64,000 nucleotides of DNA from Dryomyza anilis (Eukaryota; Arthropoda; Insecta; Diptera; Dryomyzidae), in assembly GCA_951804985.1 (NCBI GenBank), contig OX638134.1:79029679-79093678 (forward strand). The letters are read 5' to 3'. A model generated the notes under the pieces. It was not told where the DNA came from. It searched no databases and saw only the letters and a program-made list of their open reading frames with translations. Below, piece by piece: positions 48,954-58,604 of this stretch; the stretch's first letter is position 1, and the number at the start of each line of letters is the position of its first letter. Both the position numbers and the translations under genes were made by a program.

Positions 48954-51900
48954 TGAAATCCCTACTACTTTTAAAATTGAAGAGCTAGATAAATGAAACT
49001 TATAACTTAGATTACTAATATACCTACGCTGTATGTGCGAGATCAGTCCATTGTGACCTATGATCCGACCACTTAAGTTCAAATACCTCATATAAAATGT
49101 ACATATAAAGATCAATTTTTATGTATACGTGCTTAGGTAAACTTTTTTGGTCAAATATATATTGATATCATGCTCAAATACATGATAATAATGTTTTCCG
49201 GCGAAAAGACTTGTGGTTCACAAAAAAAAAATCGAAATTCGGTACACCTACCCATTTGTAAATATGGGTATCAAATGAATGGGAATTCTTCAGCGATTGA
49301 ATGTTTGTAGTTATTTTCAGGATTCGTATACCCTGGTGACCTATATATCACTTTGAATGGTAACCACACATATGTGTAGGGTATATATAGTCGGCTTAGA
49401 CCGACTATAATTTTGATAATCCTAACCATCATAATTACACCTGCTTTAAAATTTCCCATGTGATCTAACCTTCCAACTGGTTTTATTTATATCTTTTGAT
49501 CAACTGTATAGAATGTTATGCAGATGTTTAGTGCACAAAAAATTAAGTAAATTCATTAATTTTTCCTTCGAGATATTAAAGTTTTATGACTACGAATGTC
49601 CCATCCGGTACGCCAGTAAACGTCCATATGTGTACTTCAAAATGTTCCATATAAGGCTACCCTTTTTTAATGGTTTAATATTTAACTTCTTTTCTAATGG
49701 TTTCGAATTCGAATTATAAAGTTATTTTTGCCATATTTTAAGAATTTCTCTATTTTCTGGACTGCGAGCCGAAAGGTCGCAGGTTCAAGCCTGGACTAGG
49801 GCTAACCACTTCTTTTCATAGAAACATTTTTCTATATCGCGCTATATCTCAGCACACACTGGTCCAAAAGTGAAAAAAAAACTGTCCAAAATTCAATATA
49901 TTTTTTTTATTTAGAATGTAAGCAACAGTATTAAAATTATATTAAAAATATTCCTTGCCATAAATGCATAGAAGATTTTTTTTCGAATATATACTCATTT
50001 TCAGATATTAACTCTGAAAGTAAATACTTTTTTATTTACAAATAAATTATGTTTTAGTGTGTTTTGATTTTAAAAATACTTGTGTGTATTAGGAACTTTA
50101 ATACAGGAAAAATTGGAATTAGTGTAAAGGACCAATAAAATATCATTCCATATAATGTTAGTCTCTAAAACAAAAGATAAATTGTTAAAAGTTAAAAATG
50201 TTAAAGTATTCCGCATTATTTGCCTAAACTTTGAATGCGGTTTTGTTGCCAAATGTAAGTGCATTTAAATTAGTTTTCATCCGCTTCCTTATTTGAGTTA
50301 TCTTTTTTTTATAATATTGTTACATTCAAACGAATTTCTTATAATTTGTATGTGGTTATACTATTCCAATTTTTATACCGAATCACACGAATTTTAATCA
50401 CATATTTAACGTTTAGTTGTCTTAAATCGAAATAGACGATTTTTAGAATTTTGGTCAGCTTTTTTCAATTTTGGATCACTGTACGGCATTCAAAGGCAAT
50501 CCTACGAGAGTAAACATTGTCTATAAAAAGATCTTACCCCGCCGTTCAGATTCGGAATTAAACTGTAGGTCCCACTATTTTGAGTACAAATATAACACGC
50601 ACAGTTTAAAATGATGGGAAAGCTCGACCTAAGTTCTTCACAGGACTGTAGCGCCAAACTATTATTATTATTACTTTTTTCTAGATAATGCCCGAGAGTT
50701 TTTGGACTCGCACTCGTCTGCAGTATCGCTTGGTTTGCGACCTAATTGAAGAAGTGGACGAGGTTATAAATGGCCTTATAATGATATCGTTTGCCAACGA
50801 TTTATATTTTGTTTGTATACAACTCTTAAAAAGCATCAAGTGAGTGTATTTAATGTCACTATTTATCAACAATATTTATAAACTATATAATCAAATTAAT
50901 ATGATCTACTAATATAATTTAATTTACTTATTAAATGATTATATGATATTATTATATATTTACTTACTTAAATGATGTTATTGCAAATTATACTATACTG
51001 TTTTAAATGTCAATTTTACACACATGGAAAAAATGGCTCTCCCAAACATAATTAGCAGCAAACAACGTATATGTTTGGAGAACACTGCGATAGTGTAAAC
51101 ATAATATGTTTAGCTCTAAACATAATATGTTTGCATGGATACATAACATGTTTATTTTCCAAACATAATATGTTTGGCTCTAAACAGAATATATATTTAG
51201 GTGGGAATATAAATATGTTTCGTATATATTAAACATATTATGTTTGCATCATAAAAATTTTCTTTATATGCAATTAACAGTTTTGTTTGAGTTAAACATT
51301 TTTTTTATTTGGATCTAAATATAATTAATTTAATTATATTTGAAACAAAGAATCATAATGTATAAGCGCCATCTGCAGCACAAAGAGCGCCAGCTTTTTT
51401 ATACCCTACACTAAGAATGAAAGGGTATATTCAGTTTGGTACGCCGTTTGTAACACCCAGAAGGAAGCATCTCCGGTATGGAAAAGTATATATATTCTTG
51501 ATCAGCATGACCTCCTGAGTCGATTTAGCGATGTCCGTCTGACCGTCTGTCTTTCCGTCTGTCTGTCTGTTGAAATCCCTACTACTTTTAAAATTGAAGA
51601 GCTAGATAAATGAAACTTATAACTTAGATTACTTATATACCTACGCTGTACGGCGAGATCGGTCGATTGTGATCTATGATCCGACCACTTATGTTCAAAT
51701 ACCTCATATAAAATGTACATATAAAGATCAATTTTTATGTATACGTGCTTAGGTAAACTTTTTTGGTCAAATATATATTGACATCATGCTCAAATACATG
51801 ATAATAAAGTTTTCCGGCGAAAAAACTTGTGGTTCACAAAAAAAAAAATCGAAATTCGGTACACCTACCCATTTGTAAATATGGGTATCAAATGAATGGA

Positions 51901-53176
51901 AATTCTTCAGCGATTGAATGTTTGTAGTTATTTTCAGGATTCGTATACCCTGGTGACCTATAGATCACTTTGAATGGTAACCACACATATGTGTAGGGTA
52001 TTTATAGTCGGCTTAGACCGACTGTAATTTTGATAATCCTAACTATCATAATTACATCTACTTTAAAATTTCCCATGTGATCTAACCTTCCCAACTTGGT
52101 TTTCTTTTATTTTCTAGTTATTAATAGATCGTATGTAGCTTATATAGACCATTCCATAACATGCTAAGTCGACTTATCATATTTTAATGTTATACCATTT
52201 TTGGATTCTCTATACCTGAATTTATTTCCTGTCAAATTCTGGCGCAAAAATTTACTAAATCAAACATAAAATCCAATCCATTTCCTAAACTTAAAACCCT
52301 TATTGGACTTAGTATATCTAATAAGTTAATTTTCTTATGATATTTTTCATATTTAATTGAAATTGTACCATTGCGGGGTATACGTCTTACTATCGGTTTT
52401 AAAAATCCAAGATAATCTGAAACATCTTTGAACTCTTCACTTGTAAAACTCGCTTTTTAGACTCAGCATATTACGGAATGTAAGACTCGATATAGAATAT
52501 GATGTCCTTAAAATAGTCTCTCTTTCATTCATTTCCATTTAGCAAGATGCCATCTGTTGCTCACGGCGTATATTTCTATTTCTCTCTGTCGTTTCTGTTG
52601 GCACGCACGCTAGCCCTTTCGCTCTTTCTCGCAGAGGTTAACGATCGATCGCTTGAGCCAGTGCTGCCGCTCAGACTAGTGCCGAAGGCTGGGTACTACA
52701 CGGAAGTGGAACGATTTGCCTATGAGGTGGCAAGCGATCACACAGCACTGACGGGTCTGCGTTTCTTTAGTGTTACAAGGAAATTGGTGATGACGGTGAG
52801 TAGAACAGTAAGGAATACGGAATATTTTAGAATTAAATATATACAAAAGTTAAATTTTTCAATTATGCAATATTTAAAAATGTTAATCAAATTTTCATAG
52901 TTTAAAATCAAAAAAAAACAGTAAATATATTTTACTTTTTAAAATTTTACGTAATTAATATCGGTTTCAATCCCTGTTAAGAAAACTAAATAAAGACTAA
53001 TGTAAATTAATAGCTTAAACTCATATCTAATTAAAATAACTTAAACTCATATCTAATTAAATTATTTTTAATTAATTGTTTTAACATTCATGCAGGTCGC
53101 TGGCACCATCATCACGTACGAGCTGGTTTTGATACAATTTCATGAGGATCAAAATTTATGGAATTGCGGTGAATAG
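40085..53176 (+). CDS. Gr64: sugar gustatory receptor D, Gr64 family
   Basis: Nine exons: 40085-40182, 43729-43832, 44045-44122, 44246-44440, 44725-44919, 45012-45283, 50685-50839, 52543-52795 and 53096-53176, giving 476 residues with agreeing phases. The start is ATG 40085 (MRKARTNNGFVGKLK). Family blocks are NGSFFQAVGSVLAMAQCFCLMPV (TM1), the RTWYCMLYIVTTA region (TM2), AAKWPKLMLHWAQVEQQLPP, MEHLLSTISAIHFANYC, KIQNVLMTFGWSYMDVF, NDLYFVCIQLLKSIN, SLSFLLARTLALSLFLAEVN, and TYELVLIQF (457-465). It shares with C the fused exon after the YxxE block (253 bases) but keeps the intron before EH. Known family role: sugar-sensing channel subunit in taste neurons. Introns 1 (3.5 kb, satellite) and 6 (5.4 kb, nested transposons) are greatly expanded. 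Confidence 0.93.
40330..43045 (-). repeat. 19-bp satellite array 5 with multi-level duplication
   Basis: About 140 units of AGTGAAAAATTGAATTTTT (reverse complement of the array-1 unit) fill intron 1 of receptor D. A marker block (TTGATTTTATAGTGAAGAATTG) recurs near 40999, 41197, 41518 and 42652. A second marker (AAGAATTGGAATTTTAGTGA) recurs near 40670 and 41935. These show duplications of about 0.2, 0.3 and 1.1-1.3 kb within the array. Two runs (41590-41910 and 42730-43035) are nearly pure monomer. Confidence 0.95.
43144..43427 (-). repeat. tRNA-derived SINE, copy 4
   Basis: On the minus strand it reads GTAGTCGCGGTAGCTCAGTG, then the tRNA-like head and the shared body, to the AACTATTATTATTATTC tail. 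The B box region (GCATCAAGTC) is mutated. It lies between satellite array 5 and exon 2 of receptor D. Confidence 0.85.
44455..44700 (-). repeat. short decayed 19-bp satellite, intron 4 of receptor D
   Basis: About a dozen strongly diverged units (AAAATTTAATTTTTAGTGA, AGTGAAGAATTAAATTTTTA) with the orientation of array 5 occupy most of this small intron, up to the acceptor of exon 5. Confidence 0.7.
45415..45940. mobile_element. AT-rich element with ACACTCAGGGAAAAAA start
   Basis: From TACACTCAGGGAAAAAATCA on, the sequence repeats AACATGATT and CATAATGTTA words. Similar words (CATGTATATTTAACACGG, GTTAAAATAA-type) return at 47340-47570. This suggests one element later split by the TIR insertion at 45944-47046. 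Terminal repeats are weak. Confidence 0.35.
45944..47046. mobile_element. ~1.1-kb TIR element (GTGGTTC...CTGACGTCTAAGG)
   Basis: The left end GTGGTTCGTTGTACGTTT, then CTGACGTCTAAGG and later TAAGTTTGTATCTTAA, matches the reverse complement of the right end: GTGGTTCACTGTGCTCCT, CTGACGTCTAAGG, TAAGTTTGTATCCTAA. The inverted repeat spans about 75 bases with an indel. The interior holds a degraded Helentron fragment and no transposase frame. It lies in intron 6 of receptor D. Confidence 0.75.
46345..46600 (+). mobile_element. decayed Helentron/mini-me fragment inside TIR element
   Basis: The blocks TTTGGTACACCGTTTGTAAC, ACCCAGAAAG, GTCTGTCTGTTAAACTCAC, GAAGAGCTAGATGAATGA and ACCTCATATAA-like CTCATATAA follow the order of subfamily 1, with many gaps. 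No microsatellite is left beyond two GTCT units. Confidence 0.6.
47893..48104 (+). mobile_element. decayed Helentron/mini-me 5' fragment
   Basis: A subfamily-1 start (TACACTACATTAAGAGTGAA, GGTATGGAAAAG core) runs to the AGAAGAGCTAGAT block and is then cut. It directly abuts the 3' tail of the next, minus-strand copy. Confidence 0.65.
48105..48787 (-). mobile_element. Helentron/mini-me subfamily 1, full length
   Basis: On the minus strand it runs from TATACCCTACACTAAGAGTG to the tail CTAACCTTCCCAACTGG. It has the core, a short GTCY tract near 48636-48656, and the terminal stem near 48182-48205. No ORF is seen. It faces the plus-strand copy at 48855 head to head. Confidence 0.8.
48788..48854 (+). 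mobile_element. GGACGGGA-family repeat fragment
   Basis: GTGGTCGATCGGAACGGGAC, then AAAAGTCAGCGCATTTTGCG and AAATTATTTTT, match 60880-60968 in order, with gaps. It is sandwiched between two Helentron copies. Confidence 0.55.
48855..49485 (+). mobile_element. Helentron/mini-me subfamily 1 lacking the core
   Basis: The TATACCCTACACTAAGAGTG start and GTTTGTAACACC are followed at once by seven GTCTGTC-type units. The GGTATGGAAAAG core of about 70 bases is absent. The remainder is standard, to the stem near 49389-49408 and the tail near 49485. Confidence 0.8.
49490..49627 (-). mobile_element. GGACGGGA-family repeat 5' fragment
   Basis: On the minus strand it reads ATGGACGTTTACTGGCGTAC, CGGATGGGACATTCGTAG and AAGGAAAAATTAATGAATTT. 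This matches the start of copies 27872 and 60757. Its orientation is opposite to the fragment at 48788. Confidence 0.6.
49758..50673 (+). repeat. tRNA-derived SINE, copy 5, split by a MITE
   Basis: The 5' piece, 49758-49856, starts inside the tRNA-like head (GGACTGCGAGCC, B box GGTTCAAGCC) and runs to the CTCAGCA block. The 3' piece, 50482-50673, resumes at GGCAATCCTACGAGAGTAAA and ends AACTATTATTATTATT. The inserted 625 bases are the MITE at 49857-50481. The SINE tail ends about 12 bases before the acceptor of exon 7 of receptor D. Confidence 0.8.
49857..50481. mobile_element. 625-bp Tc1/mariner-type MITE nested in the SINE
   Basis: The left end CACTGGTCCAAAAGTGAAAA, then CTGTCCAAAATTC, matches the reverse complement of the right end: CAGTGATCCAAAATTGAAAA, then CTGACCAAAATTC. 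It lies at the TA of the SINE's GGCAGTAAAT (flanks CA on the left, TA on the right, one mutated). A CAGTG-like end with TA target fits Tc1-like MITEs. No transposase frame is seen. Confidence 0.8.
51015..51260. repeat. cluster of AAACATAATATGTTT palindromes
   Basis: Within about 240 bases of intron 7 of D, at least five perfect or near-perfect copies of the palindrome AAACATAATATGTTT (or AAACATATTATGTTT) occur, after an ACACACATGGAAAAAATGG start. The period is irregular, about 30-60 bases. It could be the remnant of a foldback element. Confidence 0.7.
51400..52103 (+). mobile_element. Helentron/mini-me subfamily 1, full length
   Basis: It starts TATACCCTACACTAAGAATG, has the full core, GTCTGACCGTCTGTCTTTCC microsatellite (51533-51570), a terminal stem near 52006-52027, and the tail ending CTTCCCAACTTGG. 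It is inserted in intron 7 of receptor D after a T run. Confidence 0.85.
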
Positions 53177-53529
53177 TGAAACCCCAACAGGCTAATCACT
53201 TAACGCACGATTATGGGCAACAAATTTGAAAACCGCTACTCAGTTGAATATTTAAAAATTCCAATATTTAATTTATTTTGATACATTTTCTTTTTTTTTT
53301 TTTTGATTTATTTAAAACTATCGCAAAGATGGACAAAAACCCCAAAAAGAGCCAGCAACATGTTGCATTCCTTAACCTACTCGCAGAGGCAACAAACGAC
53401 AGCAAAATATTTTGTTGTTTATTTCCGTAGTTGTTGCGGTCCATAATTGGGTGGCGTCTGTCATAATGGGATCAATGCAACTGAGCCGCAGTTGTCAATC
53501 AATTGTCTATTTTGTGTATTTTTTTATAT

Positions 53530-53965
53530 ACATTTTTTTATTTTTATATTTTTATATTTTTATATTTTTATATTTTTATATTTTTATATTTTTATATTTT
53601 TATATTTATATATTTTTATATTTTTATATTTTTATATTTTTATATTTTTATATTTTTATATTTTTATATTTTTATATTTTTATATTTTTATATTTTTATA
53701 TTTTTATATTTTTATATTTTTATATTTTTATATTTTTATATTTTTATATTTTTATATTTTTATATTTTTATATTTTTATATTTTTATATTTTTATATTTT
53801 TATATTTTTATATTTTTATATTTTTATATTTTTATATTTTTATATTTTTATATTTTTATATTTTTATATTTTTATGTTTTTATATTTTTATATTTTTATA
53901 TTTTTATATTTTTATATTTTTATATTTTTATATTTTTATATTTTTATATTTTTATATTTTAAGAT
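53530..53965. repeat. octamer microsatellite (TTTTTATA)n
   Basis: About 50 near-perfect copies of the octamer TTTTTATA lie 350 bases after the stop codon of receptor D. Since three octamers equal eight codons, all three frames stay open and give Tyr/Ile/Phe/Leu-repeat peptides. These are not genes. Confidence 0.95.
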
Positions 53966-54099
53966 TTTTAAGATTTTTAATCTTTTTATTTTCTAATTCA
54001 ATTCAATTCAAATCAAATTTTATTTTTTTATCATTTCATTATATTTTATGTATTTCTTTTGTTTTTTTTTTGCATTTTAAATACTTTACTTAAATTTCA

Positions 54100-54450
54100 T
54101 AATTTGAAGCAAACAAAAAATGGAAAACAAGAGCAGCCTCTGAATAGCATCAACTATTTCTATCAACCTTCCTACCTTGCAACATGCATCCGTCCGTTTG
54201 TGCGCCCCCATATTAGGCAACATGTTGTTATTGTGTTTCGGCCACATTTTATGCTGTCAACCGTCTCGAGTAACTTGGCTTCCGTTCGACGTGACATGGG
54301 TCTCATTTTAGTCTGACTTTGTCGCCGTTCGTTTAACCCATTTAAGCGTCTGCCTCTTGGCCATGAGTTTCGGTTTTGTGTTCGTTCATCCAGCTGCCAG
54401 ATCAATAACATGTCCACAATCATGTTTTTGTCGTTATTTGTTACCATTAT
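54100..54450. other. GC-richer intergenic patch downstream of D
   Basis: Balanced-composition sequence containing GTCCGTTTGTGCGCCCCC, CCGTCTCGAGTAACTTGG and TTGGCCATGAGTTTCGG stands out between AT-rich flanks. It is open in part on both strands without a recognised product. It could be a conserved non-coding element or an old exon. Confidence 0.3.
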
Positions 54451-54948
54451 TAATATTATTCAACATGATTAACATTTTTTCTTGTAATTTGTAGTCTATA
54501 AAAAATAATATAAAATTGTTATGTTGCTGCAATTACTTAAGAAATGGGATTTTGTACAATTTCTGAAAATGGAATTTTTTCACAGTACTTTGCTAATTGT
54601 GAATTAAGAAATATATACAAAAAACAATTTGAAATATTTATTAACCACATAAGATACTGCTTCAAATTATGGTATACTTGTGTTATTGTAATAAACGCAA
54701 AATAAATTGTATTAATAAAAAATATGTAGACAAAGCGAAAAAATCTTTCTTTCGATACATATCATATGAGGTAACTCTTTGTAAACTATCTAGAGTATAT
54801 TTTAAAACATTCATGTATTCTAGAAACAAAATATAGTGCTTAGTGTTATTTCTGAAAAGAAATGATTAAAAATGATGTAAACAAATTTTGAAATTAAAGA
54901 GCTCGGTACAATTATGCTTCCCGACATAAATATTCTTGCTTTATTTAT

Positions 54949-56254
54949 AACTAGCTGGACCCGTTCACAGCTTCACCCGTGCTAAGTTTTTGTAATTGTA
55001 AAACTTTATCGTTTATAAAGTGTGGATATATTTACTCCCCATTTTCCTCTTTTAGTGCATGCCTACGTCGCTTTTTTTCTGCCCACATTGATCATAGTTC
55101 TATGCCCATTTTTCCAACCTCAATCACATTCTACGTGGCTACTAAAATTTTTAAAAATGATCCTTTGTTTCGATTTGTACAACTCTCCTATTAGTAAGTC
55201 AGGAGTTTTAGCATTTTTAAAATTTTTGTTATATGGGAAGTGTCACGCCCCATTGTCCAATTCCGTCCAAATTCTACGCAGGGTTCTCTACTCCCAAAAA
55301 ATCCATCCGTTTCTTTATAGGATTTTATCCACTTAAAAAAAACAAAATTTTTGGATTTTTTTTATTTTATTGATTTTTGAACATTTTTCGAATTATAACT
55401 TAGGAAATATATTTATGTTTTAAAAATTTAAGGAATTGTTATAAACAAACCACCAAATCGAAAATTATTTGAACCACTGCTGGATGAAATCTCTGGTAAA
55501 GATGGTAATGAAATGATTAATATATTATATTAGCCAACATGGCCAACACACATATTTCACAACTTAGGCCTTTATGTAGATCCAAATAATTTAATGATGT
55601 AGTCGCCGAAACCATGGATTTAATTCAAGTCAATTCTATGCCAATTTTTAAAGTGGTAGATATTGATTGAATCTAATAAGTTCTGAAGAGTTGTCGTGTT
55701 ACAAAGAGAACATTCAGAATAGATTTGATCAGGCACTTAGGCCGTTTCATTTTCTCGTCCACATGACTAATTCAGTATATAGAAGAAAACGGCTTCCAGA
55801 TCCAAGAAGGTGAACTTTTCCACAAAGTATCCGGATTTTTTTTCCTGCCCTGATTCTACGTGTCCATTACAATGTTTAATATAATCTTTTGTTTCGATTT
55901 TTTAACTCTGCTCTTAGTAGCTAAAGAATAATAGCAATTTTAAGGTTTTTTTGTATGGGAGGTGCCACTACCCATACAAATTAAAAGTTTAGTTTTGCCA
56001 CGCCCATTTTTGTACCTTATCAGGTAAATTTCAAAAAATCACTTCGTAGTGCGCTCTCACGTCGGGAAATCAACACCCTGTCCAAGTTCATAGGGTCAAA
56101 TTTAGATTTTTTCGATTTTCTGGCTTTTCTTTTGGGTTTTTACCACTCTTGCATTGACACGAACAAAATACAAAAAAAATCAGGCAAATCCGTCGGTTCG
56201 TTCTCCCGTGATGCTCTGGCACACACAGGACATTTCATTTTTATATATATAGAT
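54949..56254 (+). mobile_element. dispersed element, ACTAGCTGGACCCG...ATATATAGAT ends
   Basis: It starts AACTAGCTGGACCCGTTCAC and ends GGACATTTCATTTTTATATA, then TATAGAT. Repeats with ends of this style are widespread in insect genomes. Inside there are GTCACGCCCC and GGTGCCAC blocks and two partly open frames with no domain I can name. It ends 15 bases before the Helentron copy at 56270. Confidence 0.5.
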
Positions 56255-56269
56255 ATTAAAATATTATTT

Positions 56270-56995
56270 TTATACCCTACACTAAGAGTGAAAGGGTATA
56301 TTCAGTTCGGTACGCCGTTTGTAACACCCAGAAGGAAGCATCTCCGGTATGGAAAAGTATATATATTCTTGATCAGCATGACCTCCTGAGTCGATTTAGC
56401 GATGTCCGTCTGTCCGTCTGTCTGTCCGTCTGTCTGTCTGTCTGTCCGTCTGTCTGTTGAAATCCCTAAGACTTTTAAAATTGAAGAGCTAGATAAATGA
56501 AACTTATAACTTAGATTACTAATATGTGTATGTGCGAAAAAATTGGCGAGATCGGTCCATTGTGACCTATGATCCGACCACTTATGTTCAAATACCTCAT
56601 ATAAAATTTACATATACAGATCACTTTTACTGTATACGTGCTTAGGTAAACTTTTTTGGTCAAATATGTATTGACATCATGCTCAAATACATGATAATAA
56701 TGTTTTCCGGCGAAAAGACTTGTGGTTCACCAAAAAAGAAATCGATATTCGGTACACCTACCCATATGTAAATATGGGTATCAAATGAATGGAAATTCTT
56801 CAGCGATTGAATGTTTGTAGTTATTTTCAGGATTCGTATACCCTGGTGACCTATATATCACTTTGAATGGTAACCACACATATGTGTAGGGTATTTATAG
56901 TCGGCTTAGACCGACTATAATTTTGATAATCCGAACTATCATAATTACACCTACTTTAAAATTTCCCATGTGATCTAACCTTCCCAACTGGTTAT
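56270..56995 (+). mobile_element. Helentron/mini-me subfamily 1, full length
   Basis: It has the complete subfamily-1 order: TATACCCTACACTAAGAGTG, the core GGTATGGAAAAGTATATATA, a long GTCTGTCCGTCTG tract (56405-56457), TGCTTAGGTAAAC, the stem AGTCGGCTTAGACCGACT near 56900, and a tail ending CTTCCCAACTGG. It has the largest GTCY microsatellite in the window. Confidence 0.85.
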
Positions 56996-57244
56996 TATTA
57001 TTATAAATATTTTTGGAATTGATTCGAAGTTTTTTCAAGTTTTTAAAATGTGACCTCATTATTTTATTTGTAGCTCTATATTAAGTAAAAGGGAACAAAC
57101 CCATCAAACTGCATGGTCCTAATATATAAGCAATAACAGAGGGTGACGTGATATGAGAAAAAGTAGATTTGTATGTGCAATTGCCCATTAAACGACAAAT
57201 TTATTTTGAAGAAATTCTGATTTTTTCACACTTAATTTTAAGTA

Positions 57245-57480
57245 CCCAGCGGGAAATGGCCGCATTGACGACAAGGTCATCAATGATGAATCGAGTACAT
57301 TCGAAAATTTGTCATTGATGAATATGTCTACAACAATTTCATAAATGACATTGCATTAAAGACGTCGTACACCATATGTCATATATACATAAATCAATGA
57401 CATTGCGAAAATCTGTCATTGATGAAATGCTATTGATGACGTCATTGATGAAAATTGTCATTCAATGCTCCCAAAGGTAT
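57245..57480 (+). mobile_element. CCCAGCGGGAAAT-terminus element, copy 2
   Basis: It opens CCCAGCGGGAAATGGCCGCA, then TTGACGACAAGGTCATCAA, TTTGTCATTGATGAATATGT and GACATTGCATTAAAGACGTC, the order seen reversed at 30401-30230. The interior has several TCATTGATGA palindromic words. The 3' limit is uncertain, and the AT-rich sequence to about 57970 may belong to it. Confidence 0.6.
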
Positions 57481-58320
57481 GCAGCATTTATGTTGTGAAA
57501 TGCAATGTGAAATGTATACAACATACGTCTAGGGGCAGCATTTACGTGTAAAACTGAAAATTTGCGTTCGATGTCACCCTGCCATATAATTCATAAGCAC
57601 AAATTGGGGGACCAATTTGTATAAATGCAAGATAATAAGCAATATTAATGATGATAGATGATGGCCGTTAGTGAAGTACGTTATTGACATTAGCAAGTAC
57701 ACATACCATTCCAACCGAGAATAGAAGAAAATAATAAAATTGAAATATGAAATAAAATAAAATAAGAAATAAAAAAAATATAAATTAAATAATATAATAT
57801 AAATTAAAAAATAAATAAAATTATAAAATAAAATAATAAAAAACTTTTTTTTTTACAAAAAACAAAAAATACATATGTATGACAATCATTTGTGACTTCA
57901 TAGATGAATGACGTGCATGACATCGTTAATTCTACATCATGCATGAATCAGTGGACATTTGTATGAAAATGTCTAAAAAAAATGTGTAAAAAAAAAATTA
58001 AACCAATAATTCCTCAAAAGCATCGAACGTGTGAGGGTTTGATAATTTTTATAATTGGTGTAAAATTGTATTTATTTATATAGGTTTTGTTGGTTTTTTT
58101 TAAATTATGATGAGTAATTATTTTTTGATGATAAATCATTGTATGGTGAATCAAAAATAGTTTAATCTGATTAAAAACAAATAATGTCTTAAAATTTATT
58201 TTGAGGAAATGGTGATTTTATCCTAAAATTACTATTTAAAGTGCTCCTCTATTGTTAATCTTAGGGACACATTCTTGCGAATTACCTCAAAATATTTGCT
58301 CACCGTGAGACAAAATTCAA
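57481..58320. other. AT-rich intergenic DNA
   Basis: This holds an A-rich stretch of AATAAAATAAA words (57725-57850) and otherwise unremarkable sequence. No gene is seen. Confidence 0.4.
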
Positions 58321-58327
58321 CTTTTGG

Positions 58328-58604
58328 CTGCACACATGGGAAATCATAAATATTCATCATATGTTAGAAAAAACGTTGGATATACTTCATAGCTGAGACT
58401 TCACTGAGTATGAATATGAAAATGGTTGTCTAATTCGTTTACTGCTTTTATTTGCATTTAATCAATTTTAATTGATTTTTAAAATATCTCATAGTATCAT
58501 TTCAAATGCGAATACTGGTTTTAAATGAATTGATCTTGGAAAACCGTTTTCATGTTCATACTCAGAGGGATCTCAGCTACAAGATTGAATTTATCATGTG
58601 TGCA
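58328..58604. mobile_element. palindromic MITE with GCACACATG ends
   Basis: The left arm, GCACACATGGGAAATC, then TAGCTGAGACTTCACTGAGT and GAATATGAAAATGGTT, pairs with the right arm's reverse complement: GCACACATGATAAATT, TAGCTGAGATCCCTCTGAGT, GAACATGAAAACGGTT. The arms are about 130 bases with a short centre. No ORF is seen. Confidence 0.75.

Noticed and set aside
52547..52900. A separate gene starting at the ATG in MPSVAHGVYFY
   Set aside because: This is an internal exon of receptor D (52543-52795). The ATG is an internal Met shared with the equivalent exon of C (KMPSVEHAVYFY).
53412..54093. Three long overlapping frames rich in Tyr, Ile, Phe and Leu
   Set aside because: They are the translation of the (TTTTTATA)n octamer microsatellite, which is open in all three frames because three units make eight codons.
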